From Chitinophaga sp. (GTDB lineage: Bacteria; Bacteroidota; Bacteroidia; Chitinophagales; Chitinophagaceae), in contig NZ_JAGHZS010000012.1 in the NCBI RefSeq assembly GCF_017745275.1, forward strand, positions 118,687 through 182,686: 64,000 bases of DNA, given 5' to 3'. The notes under the pieces were generated by a model. It worked only from the letters and a program-made list of their open reading frames with translations. It was not told where the DNA came from and ran no database searches. Positions 26,504-37,000 of this stretch are shown here, piece after piece; within the stretch, counting starts at the first letter, position 1, and every line of letters starts with the position of its first letter. A program made the translations under genes and the position numbers.

Positions 26504-27502
26504 ATGTACATCAAAAAATATCTGGTCTTCCTGGTGATGATATTAGTGAGTTGGCAACACGCCCATGCACAGCAGGATGCGCAATTCAGTCAATATATTT
26601 TCAATGGAATCTATATCAATCCTGCTTACGCGGGATACCGGCAGGAACTCAATGCCCATGCCTTTTACCGGGATCAGTGGGTGGGAATACCAGGTGCGCC
26701 GCAAACCATGTCGCTGGCGGTAGATGGGAGCGTTAACAACGACCGGGTAGGACTGGCGCTACAGGTATCGCACGATAGAATCGGGGCGCAAAGCCAGTTG
26801 GCAGCGTATGGGAATTATGCCTATCGCATTCCGTTAGGAGGGGAAACAGGGCGACTGGCCCTGGGAATTGGTGCCGGCATTGTACAACAGGGGCTTAATA
26901 CCAACGCACTGGATTTCACCAATCCCAATGAACCGGGCATTAATGGAGCGGCTCAAAACATGGTACTGTTCGATACCAGGGCGGGGGTATACTATTCCAC
27001 CGCTAACTGGTTTGTTGGTTTTTCGGCAGATAATCTTACAGCGCAGTACCAGGCGAAAAATAAACCATTGGGTCATTTTATCCCGGTGCCTAAACCCCAC
27101 TATTATTTATCCGGGGGCGCCTTAGTACCCTTGAACGAGGAGGTGTCTTTAAAACCCGTTTTTCTGTTGAAAGATGACAGAGCGGGACCTACCAGTCTTG
27201 ACCTGAATATGTTTGTATTGCTGAAAGATGTGGTATGGGTGGGTGGCGGCTATCGCACCGCAGTGGATCTCTATCATAAACCTGCATTACAGCCGGGAAT
27301 GGCGAAATCCAGCGCAGTGGTGGCTATGGCAGAGGTATTTGTATTGCCTGAGCTGAGAATAGGCTATGCTTTTGATTATGCACTGAATAAATATCGTACC
27401 TACAACAATGGTACCCATGAAATATCTGTAGGATATTATTTTAAGAAGATGGATAACGCGCGGCGTACTTCATTAAGACAAGTTCGTTGCTCGTATTTTT
27501 GA
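26504..27502 (+). CDS. PorP/SprF family type IX secretion membrane protein
   Basis: 332-residue outer-membrane beta-barrel protein of the PorP/SprF family. The signal peptide is followed by the family signature QQDAQFSQYIFNGIYINPAYAGYR. These proteins hold or anchor CHU_C-type (type B) cargo at the surface, and genes are commonly paired with their cargo, as here. Core T9SS genes (sprA, gldK-N) are not in the window. Confidence 0.92.
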   Translation: MYIKKYLVFLVMILVSWQHAHAQQDAQFSQYIFNGIYINPAYAGYRQELNAHAFYRDQWVGIPGAPQTMSLAVDGSVNNDRVGLALQVSHDRIGAQSQLAAYGNYAYRIPLGGETGRLALGIGAGIVQQGLNTNALDFTNPNEPGINGAAQNMVLFDTRAGVYYSTANWFVGFSADNLTAQYQAKNKPLGHFIPVPKPHYYLSGGALVPLNEEVSLKPVFLLKDDRAGPTSLDLNMFVLLKDVVWVGGGYRTAVDLYHKPALQPGMAKSSAVVAMAEVFVLPELRIGYAFDYALNKYRTYNNGTHEISVGYYFKKMDNARRTSLRQVRCSYF

Positions 27503-27559
27503 TTACAATTTTTTAGTAGTAGGTTTGTTGGGAAACCTATTGTTTAAAAGTTGTAGCCC

Positions 27560-28216
27560 ATGAAAATTATTTCAGCCATTCTTTATTTTCTCAGCCATCA
27601 TCCCGGATGGGCGTTCCCACTGTTGATCCTGCTTTTTTTGCTGCTATGGGCCTGGACAAAGAAGTGGATATTTGGCATCCTGGCGTTTGTGGTGCCGATA
27701 TTTAATATTTTCCTGGCGCATATGTTCAACGCCTGGTTCCTGAATGCTTATGGCGTGAAAGGTACCGCTATCATTACCAAAGAAGAGCAAACTAATTCTA
27801 CGCTCAACGACCAGTATATTTATGATTATGATGTATTGGTGAAAACAGCAGATGGGAAAGATGTATTAACCGGCTTTTCTACGATGTCTGCCGCGGTGTA
27901 TCCGGTTCGGAATACTATTCTTATTCCCAATGTAAATGATCCATTTTTGGTGAAATATATTCCAGGCTATGAAAAGAACATCGTGATTTTAAGTGATGAA
28001 TCTAACTTTGGGATCGCGCGGAAAATGATGAAAAATCAAATTGAAGTGCAGAAAGCGGAGATACAATATACCGCCAGTCCATTCAATAAAGCCTTTAAAG
28101 AAGAATATTTGCAGGCATTGAAGACCTATGTGACAGATAGCGACAACGTTTCAGATCCTAATGTAATCAACCGTTATAAAGCCATTATCCGGGAACTGGA
28201 ATCAGGCCAGCAGTAA
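27560..28216 (+). CDS. Hypothetical membrane protein
   Basis: 218 residues. Two hydrophobic segments at the N-terminus (about 14-33, WAFPLLILLFLLLWAW, and 36-58) are followed by a soluble domain with QYIYDYDVLVKTADGKDVL and a helical tail. Family not recognised. It follows the adhesin operon by 57 bases on the same strand and ends in a strong bidirectional terminator, so it may be its last gene, although the content gives no functional link. Confidence 0.6.
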   Translation: MKIISAILYFLSHHPGWAFPLLILLFLLLWAWTKKWIFGILAFVVPIFNIFLAHMFNAWFLNAYGVKGTAIITKEEQTNSTLNDQYIYDYDVLVKTADGKDVLTGFSTMSAAVYPVRNTILIPNVNDPFLVKYIPGYEKNIVILSDESNFGIARKMMKNQIEVQKAEIQYTASPFNKAFKEEYLQALKTYVTDSDNVSDPNVINRYKAIIRELESGQQ

Positions 28217-28256
28217 AATAATAACGGGGTAGTATATACGCTACCCCGTTATTATT
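28217..28256. terminator. Bidirectional terminator
   Basis: A perfect 16-bp stem (28217-28232 with 28241-28256) with an 8-base loop, with A/T-rich ends on both sides, separates two convergent genes. Confidence 0.9.
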
Positions 28257-28259
28257 TTA

Positions 28260-31037
28260 TTAAAAGTTCAGGTTTAGTCTCGCAAACAGGAAGCGGCCAT
28301 TGAAACCAAATTGCTGCGAAGCGCGGGAGTAAAGGAACCGGCCGGAGCTTTGATTGCCTACGGATAACTCATCAGGATATACATCCAGCAGGTTATTGGC
28401 GCCAATAGTCAGCCCCAGGTTTGAAATGAATCTATAACTCACACTGAGATCGGTAATGACTTTCCCCTTGTACGTATCCTGGTTGGCTACGATGTTGGTA
28501 GCTTCTGTTACTTTTCCGAAGTATACATTGCGCAGGAAGAAACTCCATTTCTGAATGCTGTAATTCAGCGACAGGTTCGCTTTGGTGCGTGGTACGGCTG
28601 ATTCCAGGTAGATACGGCTGGCCGCATCAAAATAAGTATTTTCCAGGCCGGCTAACTGTTCAGATGAGTGAATAGGGCCTATCAGCGATGTTTGGGCAAA
28701 AGTACCTGAAAGGTCTGCCCTTAAAATACCTTTACCTGGATGTACCGTGTAGGTGATAACTACATCCACTCCTTTTGTTTCTGTATTAATAGCATTGGCG
28801 AAGAAGCGCGCCGTTTGCGCATTGGCAGAGCGGAGGATATTATAAATCTCCTGCTCTTTCGGCGTACCATTCTGTTTACCGGAGAACTGACCGGTATACA
28901 CGATGCGGTCGTTAATACGGATATAATACCCATCCACCGTGATTTTCAACGGTCCGAGGTTGCTGGTTAACCCGGCGCTGTAGTTGTGGGAAGTTTCCTG
29001 TTTTAACTTAGGTATGCCCAGCAAAGCCGCCACCCGGCTATCGTTGGTGAAGGTACCTGATTCTACAAAGGCGCCATCAACGAATACGCTGGAGGTAGCA
29101 TTGAAGTAACGCTGATGCAGGGAAGGGGCGCGAAATCCTGTGCTGGCAGCAGCTCTGAGCAATAATTTAGGACTGAACTGATAACGTCCTGCCAGCTTCC
29201 AGTTGAGGGTAGAACCAAAGTCGGAGTAGTTTTCAAAGCGAAGCGCTCCATCTACCAATAGTTTTTCTGTGAAGTTTACTTCCACATCGCCATAGCCGGC
29301 TACAGAAGTACGGGAAGCGTTGGTAGCATTATCGGGGCTGAAGCCCGGGAAGCTTTGCGAAGCGCCGGCAAAAGCGCTGCCGTTTGCAGCGAACCGGGTA
29401 GGGATATTGCCTTTGGGATCAGGGATCAGTATGGGCTTTCCGGTGGCGTCTGTGCCTATTTTCAATGCGTTGCCATAGTTCGTGTAAGAGGAGGCTTCGC
29501 CGGGTAGTATGCGGTAGTTTTCATAGCGGTGTTCGGCACCAAATGCCACGTTGATACCGTTTAATGCGCCGGTAAAGAAACGGCTGAAATCCAGGTTGGT
29601 AGTATTCTGCCGGAAGCGATAGCCGCCTGCTTCAAACGAAGTAGGAGAGGCTTTTAGCATGGAAGCATTCAGCGTGTGATCTACGGTAAAGTCCACGCCG
29701 TTTTCACCAAAGGTATTGCTGAAGTCTACTTTCCATTCATGCAATGTGCCCCGGATGCCTGCTGCGAGCGACTTGTCGCGGTTATCGGTGACGATTAACG
29801 GCAGGAAGCCATTCGGGTAAATGGTGTCATTATTTTGGGTGAGCTGGGAAGGTGTTCTGTAAAATGCTGCTGCTTCTGCATGTCGATAATTGAGTCCACC
29901 AAAAGCATATACTTCCGCATGTTCACTCACAGGGAGCGCTGCATTAAGAAACAAGCTACCACCGCGGTTGGCCGACTGACCTATCCGGGAGTTAAAGTCG
30001 TTGCGTGTTAATCCGCGTTTAGCCAGTTCTGCGTCGGTGATGTCTTTGCCGGTAGGGCTGCCGGGTGTGGCGGCCAGGGCTGGATCGTTGTAATCGTTGA
30101 AGATGGTGCCGTTGAACGTTCCGGTGCGATTGGTATAATTGCGATAGTCGTAAGAACCGGCGAGATTCACGAATCCGCCTTTATCACCCAGTGGCAAGCC
30201 GAAGTTGATATTGGTTTGAACGGTTTGTCCGTCGAGATTATTTTCTGCGTGTTTGGACACATATCCGCCGGTAGTAACGTTCACGTCTACTTTATTTACG
30301 GCGTCGTTTAACACGATGTTGATAACGCCGGCTATGGCATCGGAGCCGTATTGTGCGGCGGCGCCATCGCGCAGTATTTCAATTCTTTTGATCGCTGCAG
30401 TAGGAATGGCGTTCAGATCGGTACCTACAGAGCCTTTCCCGAAGCTGCTGTTGATGTTCACGAGCGAGGTGGTATGCCTTCTTTTACCATTGATTAACAC
30501 AAGTACCTGGTCGGGCCCCAGACCACGAAGGGCGGCAGGGTCAATATGATCTGTTCCGTCAGACAGGGTTTGGGTATTAGAGGAGAAAGAAGGAGCCACA
30601 TAGTTAAGTATCTGGTTAATGCTTACCTGTGGCGAGTATTGGGCAATTTGTTTTACATCTACCACGTCTACCGGCACTACAGTAGTGAGCTGGCTGCGCG
30701 GCTTGCTCCTGGAACCCAGTACCACTACCTCGTTGAGATCGTCGGTGGAGTTGAGGAGGAAGTCCAGCGTCACATGTTGGCCGGCCGTCAGTGTCACGTC
30801 TTTTACGGCCGTTTGATAGCCGATGTAGCTAACACTTACTTTATAAGTGCCGGGTTGCAGTGCTATTTTGTAATATCCTCCCAGGTCGGTGGCTGCGCCG
30901 GTATTCTGACCGGTTATTTTAACAGAAGCACCTACCAGGGGTTGATTCTTGTCAGCTACGCGTCCTTCGATGGATTGTCCATAGGCCGTATAAGAGAATA
31001 GGAAAAGGAGGAAGAGGACATAGCGTTTTCGTTTCAT
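28260..31037 (-). CDS. TonB-dependent outer-membrane receptor
   Basis: 925-residue barrel receptor. The signal peptide is followed by a carboxypeptidase-regulatory-like domain (about 22-105, IEGRVADKNQPLVGASVKI). The plug domain (about 115-240) shows GLGPDQVLVLINGKRRH and IEILRDGAAAQYGSDAIAGV. The rest is a 22-strand barrel ending GFNGRFLFARLNLNF with a terminal aromatic. No SusD partner is adjacent, so a glycan SusCD role is unlikely. A siderophore, cofactor or peptide ligand is more probable, but the ligand cannot be named. Confidence 0.92.
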   Translation of the reverse strand: MKRKRYVLFLLFLFSYTAYGQSIEGRVADKNQPLVGASVKITGQNTGAATDLGGYYKIALQPGTYKVSVSYIGYQTAVKDVTLTAGQHVTLDFLLNSTDDLNEVVVLGSRSKPRSQLTTVVPVDVVDVKQIAQYSPQVSINQILNYVAPSFSSNTQTLSDGTDHIDPAALRGLGPDQVLVLINGKRRHTTSLVNINSSFGKGSVGTDLNAIPTAAIKRIEILRDGAAAQYGSDAIAGVINIVLNDAVNKVDVNVTTGGYVSKHAENNLDGQTVQTNINFGLPLGDKGGFVNLAGSYDYRNYTNRTGTFNGTIFNDYNDPALAATPGSPTGKDITDAELAKRGLTRNDFNSRIGQSANRGGSLFLNAALPVSEHAEVYAFGGLNYRHAEAAAFYRTPSQLTQNNDTIYPNGFLPLIVTDNRDKSLAAGIRGTLHEWKVDFSNTFGENGVDFTVDHTLNASMLKASPTSFEAGGYRFRQNTTNLDFSRFFTGALNGINVAFGAEHRYENYRILPGEASSYTNYGNALKIGTDATGKPILIPDPKGNIPTRFAANGSAFAGASQSFPGFSPDNATNASRTSVAGYGDVEVNFTEKLLVDGALRFENYSDFGSTLNWKLAGRYQFSPKLLLRAAASTGFRAPSLHQRYFNATSSVFVDGAFVESGTFTNDSRVAALLGIPKLKQETSHNYSAGLTSNLGPLKITVDGYYIRINDRIVYTGQFSGKQNGTPKEQEIYNILRSANAQTARFFANAINTETKGVDVVITYTVHPGKGILRADLSGTFAQTSLIGPIHSSEQLAGLENTYFDAASRIYLESAVPRTKANLSLNYSIQKWSFFLRNVYFGKVTEATNIVANQDTYKGKVITDLSVSYRFISNLGLTIGANNLLDVYPDELSVGNQSSGRFLYSRASQQFGFNGRFLFARLNLNF

Positions 31038-31319
31038 ACACTTGTTTTTTTTATTGAGATGATGGCTAAAGCAATGAGGTCACTTTAGGAAAATAGGGAA
31101 CAATATTTAAGGCTTTTGCCCGAAGGCAGATTGATGATAATCGGGTTGTTATTGGATAATAGACTGTTTGTTGCCAGTCGTAGATTTTGATTAAGTAGCG
31201 CTAATTTAATTAAATTGATTGACCTGACCAATAGTCTACTTATTTTGTAGGATAATAATTTAAGAAGATGATGGATAAGCTTTGAAAAACAGGATTATCT
31301 TTAGCGAATAAGAATTCTT

Positions 31320-32003
31320 ATGAGAAAGAAGAAAGCTGTCAAGTTATTAGTAGCCATGCACCCTGTGCAGCGGGTGTTGGTCAGCCTGGCATTAACCGGG
31401 GTAGCCTTTGCGGCCCTGTTTTTCAGTGGGGTCAACATACATCCGCTGATTACCTACGTGATGCTCTGGGATGTATTTGCGTTGTCTTATATCACCACAG
31501 GTTGGATTGTATTTTATAACCGGTCGGTCAATGAAATCCGTACCTGGGCGAGGGTAGACGATGGCAGCCGGATCTTTGTTTCTTTTTCGGTAGTGATAGC
31601 GGCGTTCGCCAGTTTGGTGATCGTGTTATTGCTGATGCTGTCCAAAGATATTACAGGGGGCTCTTATCTGTATTTACCAGTGGCTATTACCGGGATGCTG
31701 GCCTCGTGGACGATGGTACATACTACGCTGACCTTCCATTACGCCAATTTATACTATGACGATGATACAGAAGATATAACCAAACACGCCGGCGGACTGG
31801 AATTCCCCAGCGAAAAATGGCCGGATTATCTCGACTTTGCCTATTTTTCTTTCGTAATAGGTATGACCTTCCAGGTATCGGACGTGGAAATTTCCGCAAG
31901 GGCGATCCGGCGTACCGCATTGGCACATGGATTATTGTCCTTTGCGCTGAATACGTTTGTAGTGGCATTGACCATTAACCTGATAGCCGGATTGAAACAA
32001 TAG
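31320..32003 (+). CDS. DUF1345 family membrane protein
   Basis: 227 residues with about five hydrophobic helices. The conserved centre VHTTLTFHYANLYY and the later PDYLDFAYFSFVIGMTFQVSDVEI are DUF1345 signatures. The role of the family is unknown. It stands alone between the TonB receptor gene and tRNA-Glu copy 2. Confidence 0.85.
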   Translation: MRKKKAVKLLVAMHPVQRVLVSLALTGVAFAALFFSGVNIHPLITYVMLWDVFALSYITTGWIVFYNRSVNEIRTWARVDDGSRIFVSFSVVIAAFASLVIVLLLMLSKDITGGSYLYLPVAITGMLASWTMVHTTLTFHYANLYYDDDTEDITKHAGGLEFPSEKWPDYLDFAYFSFVIGMTFQVSDVEISARAIRRTALAHGLLSFALNTFVVALTINLIAGLKQ

Positions 32004-32210
32004 ATCGTATAGGCTTTGGGGTTATACTGAGGTATTCATCTCCCTAAAAAATTATATACCAGTAAATAAATTTTTAGGAAGATGCCAGCATTTTGCTTAT
32101 ATCCGCGATGGTGGCCGCAAAGGATGTGATAGGTTGCGGCAAAAAGACGGAGAAATGCCCTGTTTTCTGTATGAATCTTCTTACCTTTACAAAAGAATCG
32201 AAAAAAAATT

Positions 32211-32239
32211 TTGGATTGTAAAACATTTTCCTATCTTTG
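32211..32239 (+). promoter_or_regulatory. Promoter of tRNA-Glu copy 2
   Basis: TTG at 32211-32213 and TATCTTTG at 32232-32239, spacing 18, followed by the same GCAATCCCAAA leader as copy 1. Confidence 0.8.
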
Positions 32240-32257
32240 CAATCCCAAACGAAAAAT

Positions 32258-32329
32258 GCCGCGTTGGTCAAGGGGTTAAGACGCCTCCCTTTCACGGAGG
32301 AATCACGGGTTCGAATCCCGTACGTGGTA
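32258..32329 (+). tRNA. tRNA-Glu (anticodon TTC), copy 2
   Basis: Same cloverleaf as copy 1: acceptor GCCGCGT/ACGTGGT, anticodon loop CTTTCAC (TTC), T arm ACGGG-TTCGAAT-CCCGT, A73 at 32329, no encoded CCA. The T loop TTCGAAT is the more usual form. Confidence 0.95.
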
Positions 32330-32333
32330 CAAT

Positions 32334-32364
32334 AAAAAAGCCTGCAAATTTTGCAGGCTTTTTT
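32334..32364 (+). terminator. Terminator after tRNA-Glu copy 2
   Basis: A-tract plus GCCTGC (32340-32345) pairs with GCAGGC (32353-32358) and runs into six T residues. Confidence 0.9.
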
Positions 32365-32435
32365 ATTGCATTTATTCTCACGTGCATTACTAATCATCAG
32401 CATTACCTTTGGTGTTAAATAAATGATAGCTCCTG

Positions 32436-33296
32436 ATGCCACATCATCGTGATCACTTGTCGGTTTTTTTAGCATACAAATCCAGGTTGCATGGGTTAGC
32501 ATATAAGATGACGGAACGTGTAAGTGATGCGGAGGATATTTTGAGCGATGTATATCTTTCTTTTTCCAATCAACCCATTGAGCAGATCCAGGAACCCGAA
32601 AAATACCTGGTTCGTGCAGTGATACATGGATGCCTGGCGGTATTGAATAAGCAACAGCGTTTATCATATCCCGGTATCAACCTTCCGGAACCTATTGTTT
32701 ACGAGCGTTTCCCTGATTTACAACAAAACGATGTTTCTTATGCACTGCTGGTGCTGCTTCAGAAGCTCAATGCGGTAGAAAGAGCTGTTTTTTTACTACG
32801 CGAAAGTTTTGACTATCATTACGATGAAATAGCCACGCTGCTGGGTATCAGCCAGGACAATTGCAGGCAACAGCTGCATCGTGCTAAAGAGAAACTGAGA
32901 ACAGGTAAGGCCCGGTACATCCCTTCTCAAAAAGACAAAGAAGAAATGACTCAGGCCTTTCTTACCGCATGCGCCACCGGTGATGTAAAATGGCTGGAAG
33001 CATACCTGTCAAAAGAAGTCACCATTTTTGCCGATGGCGGCGGCAAGGCAATAGCTGCTGTCAGACCTGTTGCAGGGCAAGCCAGCGTTATTTCCTACCT
33101 GCTGGGTATCGCCAATAAATTTGGTAGTAACCTGTCTTACGCGATTAAACAGGTGAATCTTGAAACCGGCGTTTTGCTGGAGAACAGCTTAACTGTTCAA
33201 CTGGATACCGTTATGATATTGACTTTCGACGATCATCTCCGTATCAGTGAAGTGTATCTCATCAGGAACCCGGACAAGATGAAATTTCTTGCTTAA
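32436..33296 (+). CDS. ECF41-type sigma factor with C-terminal SnoaL-like domain
   Basis: 286 residues. Sigma region 2 is at about 10-75 (YKSRLHGLAYKMTERVSDAEDILSD) and region 4 at about 105-155 (YHYDEIATLLGISQDNCRQQ). The linker contains NLPEPI, close to the WLPEP motif of ECF41 factors. The C-terminal extension (about 170-286) is SnoaL-like and contains DGGGKA, the other ECF41 hallmark. In ECF41 proteins this extension replaces an anti-sigma factor and tunes activity. The usual partners, such as a decarboxylase, oxidoreductase or epimerase gene, are absent; instead a membrane protein gene converges with only three bases between stops. Confidence 0.88.
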   Translation: MPHHRDHLSVFLAYKSRLHGLAYKMTERVSDAEDILSDVYLSFSNQPIEQIQEPEKYLVRAVIHGCLAVLNKQQRLSYPGINLPEPIVYERFPDLQQNDVSYALLVLLQKLNAVERAVFLLRESFDYHYDEIATLLGISQDNCRQQLHRAKEKLRTGKARYIPSQKDKEEMTQAFLTACATGDVKWLEAYLSKEVTIFADGGGKAIAAVRPVAGQASVISYLLGIANKFGSNLSYAIKQVNLETGVLLENSLTVQLDTVMILTFDDHLRISEVYLIRNPDKMKFLA

Positions 33297-33299
33297 GTG

Positions 33300-33929
33300 T
33301 TATCCTTTCCCGAAATATTTTGAAATAAAGGCCCGGTACTCTAACGGAATTTCCCACCAGTTAAAACAATGGGTGTACCCGATCATAATGAGCACAGACG
33401 CTATGATCCCCACAGTACCAATTGTACAGGCACTCCATTTTGACTTTGTTTTTAAATAGTGCAGGGAGGCAATATGCAGACTGATGGCGCAAACGCTCAG
33501 AAAATAATAGGGTATAAAGAATAAAGTAGCCGGATAAAGATTCAGTCCTGCCCCTGCAAAATAGAAATTGGTGTCTAAATGTTCTACGAGCCGTCCTGCG
33601 ATAACGGCTGAAACGTGAACCGTTAAGAAGAACGAAAGATACATGCCTGACCAGATCTGTATGCTTTCTGAAATGGTCTTTTTTTGTTGATTAAACAATA
33701 ATCTGGCGCCCGATATCACCTGTGTTAACACCGACAGCAACAGTATGGTTTCAATCACAGGTTGCCGGTACACCTTTCTGAGTTTTTCCATCAACCCAAT
33801 ATGAGCATCCGGGCCGGCCAGTGCCAATAAATGATTGAACAAATGAACACCAATAAAGACAGAAAGCGTGATGCCGGAAATGTAATGTAGTTGCTTAATA
33901 GCCGCTTTTGAAATGATAATTTTTTTCAT
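33300..33929 (-). CDS. Polytopic membrane protein, cytochrome b-like (possible SdhC-type)
   Basis: 209 residues from the ATG at 33929 (MKKIIISKAAIKQLHYISGI); a longer frame from 34076 adds 49 Cys-rich residues unlike a protein N-terminus. About five hydrophobic helices carry spaced His residues: HYISG, VHLFNHLLAL, HVSAV, SLHIASLHY. This pattern resembles the b-type haem-binding cytochrome subunits of succinate dehydrogenase, though I cannot assign it to a family with confidence. It is divergent from the propeller kinase gene and convergent with the sigma factor gene. Confidence 0.6.
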   Translation of the reverse strand: MKKIIISKAAIKQLHYISGITLSVFIGVHLFNHLLALAGPDAHIGLMEKLRKVYRQPVIETILLLSVLTQVISGARLLFNQQKKTISESIQIWSGMYLSFFLTVHVSAVIAGRLVEHLDTNFYFAGAGLNLYPATLFFIPYYFLSVCAISLHIASLHYLKTKSKWSACTIGTVGIIASVLIMIGYTHCFNWWEIPLEYRAFISKYFGKG

Positions 33930-34081
33930 GAATACGTCCTTTCTTCTCATAGAGAGACAGCAGCGGATTTTGTGACAGAAACCAAAAAAATAAAGTAGTT
34001 TGCTGCCATTCCGCTGACATGCTGCTAATTCACAACAACATTTAGTATTTTTATTTGAAGTACTGCTTCCCAACAATAAGA

Positions 34082-37000
34082 ATGAGTCTACGGTGTATCA
34101 AGGCTACTGCCCAACGATGGCAATATGCAGTCAGGTATGTTTACTACCTGCTGTGGATGCTGGCATATATACCGGCTTCCCGCGCCCAGCAGCCGGGCAG
34201 CTTAACCTATGAGTTTTCCCATCTCGATATCAACAACGGGTTAGCCAGCAATCACGTTTCCGCCATTATGCAGGACCGGAAAGGATTTATCTGGATTGCC
34301 AGCACCGCCCTGCAACGCTATGATGGCACTAACCTCGTTACCATCGCCAGCTTTGACCGGGTGCCCGGTTCCATCTACTACGATGATATCTGCCTGTGTG
34401 AAGACCGGAAAGGTCGTATTTGGATGGGAACCCCGGACAATATTCGTGTATACGATCCGGTTACCGACCAGGTGAGGGCATTAAAAATATCCGATAAGGA
34501 TATTCGCCCCGAAGGCCTGCAATGCAGCCAGATTGTACAGGATCACGACGGCGTAATATGGGCCACCACCCACGATGGCCTCCTGCGCTTCAACGAAAAA
34601 GCATTTAACTTCCAGAAAGCCACCGTCATTCCTGAAGCCGACCGCATACAAATGATGGATGCCATCATGGAAGACGAAACCGGGAACCTCTGGATCAGTG
34701 GTAAAAGGGGTGTTTATATACTCGATCGCCAACGGAAAAATCTCTACAGCAGGACCAATAACCCGGAACACCTGCCGGTACTGGATATCGACAATACCTT
34801 CAAAAAAATATATACAGACGCTTTTCACCAGATATGGCTGGCTGGCAGAAGTGCCCAATTATATCTTTATAACCCCGCCACCCGTCAGCTGAAAAATTAC
34901 GTTTTCGATAAGCCGGTTGGGAAACAGCCTTCTGATAAACCCGTATACGGTGATGCCATCTTCAATATCATTTCCGACAAGGAAAAACATACCTGGATGG
35001 CAACGGAAAAAGGGGGCGTTTTCCGCTACAACAACATCCTCAAAGCATTCGACCTGAAAATTATTGCCAATAATGCTGATGAAAAAGGATTCCACTACAC
35101 CTATGAAGCCAACTGTTTCCTGACCGATCGTGATGGTCACCTCTGGATTGGCACCGACAGAGGCGTGAATATCCTCAGCCTGCATAACAAAACATTCCGG
35201 CTGCTGGATGACCACACCATTTTCCCGGCACCCATCCACGAACGACTCCCCGCCGGCGAAGTAACCGGTATTTACCAGGCTACTAACGGTAACGTATACG
35301 TGGGCTATTGGGGACAAGGCTTCGCCCGCCTGTCATCCGACCTGAATCTTATTAAAAATTATGTTCACAATGACGGCCCGCCTGATATTACCATCCCCGA
35401 AGAACGGGGACTGGTATGGAGCTTCGCAGAGTTGAAAGACGGCACCATCCTGGTAGGACAGGAGAACGGTAATTTATCGCTCTTCAATCCCGCTACCGGA
35501 AAGTTTATTAAACATGTCACCTCGCCTGCCCTGTACGAGCAAACGCTGTTACAAATGAAGGTGGAAAATGATACTACCGTGTGGATCGGCTTGTACAAAA
35601 GAGGACTGGCCAGCTGGAACCCGGAACGTAACACCTTCCAGGCATTTAATGAATTAACCGACGCCCTGAAACGCCCGGTATCAGTAATGGATATCATACC
35701 GGAAGGTGACAGCACCCTTTGGCTGGGCACCAGCAGCGCAGGTCTTATAAAATTCAATACACAAACCAGGAAGATTTCCTTAAGGGAATCCTTCGCCTGG
35801 AATAATACCCATGTATACAACAACATTACCAGCCTGCTACGCTATAACGATAGCACACTGTTGGCCGGAACTGACCATGGACTGTGGATTTACAACACCC
35901 GGAAACATACTTATAAACCTCTTTTGATCAACAATAAACTATTCGATCAATGGGTGCTGAGTATGGAAAAAGGTGCGAAAGGAGAAATCTGGTTTACCAC
36001 GCAATATGGCTTCTATCGCTATTTCCCGGAGGAATATAGAGTGGAAACATTCATCCAGGGAGATGATATTATTGATAACTCCCGCAAAGTACGGCGGCGT
36101 ATTGTAAGGTTAACAAATGGTGAACTGGTAGTAGGGGCTTCTGATCACTTCGTGGTTTTTGACCCTGAAAGCCTGCGCGTGGCACCACCTCCGCCAGATG
36201 TTACCATCATCAACCTGAAAGCACTGGACAGTATTGTGCTGGTGCAGGCCGCATTGCGTGACAGCACGCCCATTGTGCTTAACTACAAACAAAACTTTAT
36301 CAGCATAGAGTTTAAAAGCCTGCAATATCACCAGGAACGCATTCGCTATTATTATCAGCTGGAGGGTGTGGATGAAAACTGGGTGCTGAATGATAATATC
36401 CTGGTAGCTAAATATACCAACCTGCCTCCTGGTAACTATGTTTTCAAAGTACGTGCTGTAAATACCGCCGGCACTTTTTCTGAAAATATCAGCAGGCTGA
36501 AAATCTATATTAAACCTGCGTTCTGGCAAACCAGTTGGTTCCGGTTGTTATGCCTGCTGCTGGCAGCTTCACTGGTATATCTCTACTTCCGGTTACGCAT
36601 TTCCAGTATCAGGAAGGAGGCCAAACAACGCGAGGCCATACAGCAACAAATTGCGCAACTGGAAATGAAAGCGCTGCGGGCACAAATGAATCCACACTTT
36701 ATTTTTAATGCACTGAATTCTATTCAAACATTTATGATGAAAAGTGAAACGGAGCAGGCATTGTCGTACCTGAGCCGTTTCGCGAAGTTGATTCGGAATG
36801 TGCTGGATAATTCGCAGCTTAATAATATCACCATCGCGCAGGAAGTGAGTGTGCTCGAGAATTACATGGAATTGGAGAAGCTGCGTTTTACGGATGAATT
36901 TGAATATGAAATCATCGTGGATCCTTCCCTGGATCCGCATATGGTGGAAGTGCCTACCATGATTATTCAGCCCTTCGTGGAAAATGCTATCTGGCATGGT

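Noticed and set aside
28260..31037. SusC-type polysaccharide receptor
   Set aside because: No SusD-like lipoprotein gene is adjacent, and no glycan enzymes are nearby.
32074..32667. 197-residue minus-strand ORF over tRNA-Glu copy 2 and the sigma factor start
   Set aside because: It is antisense to the tRNA and to the sigma gene, which has clear family motifs.
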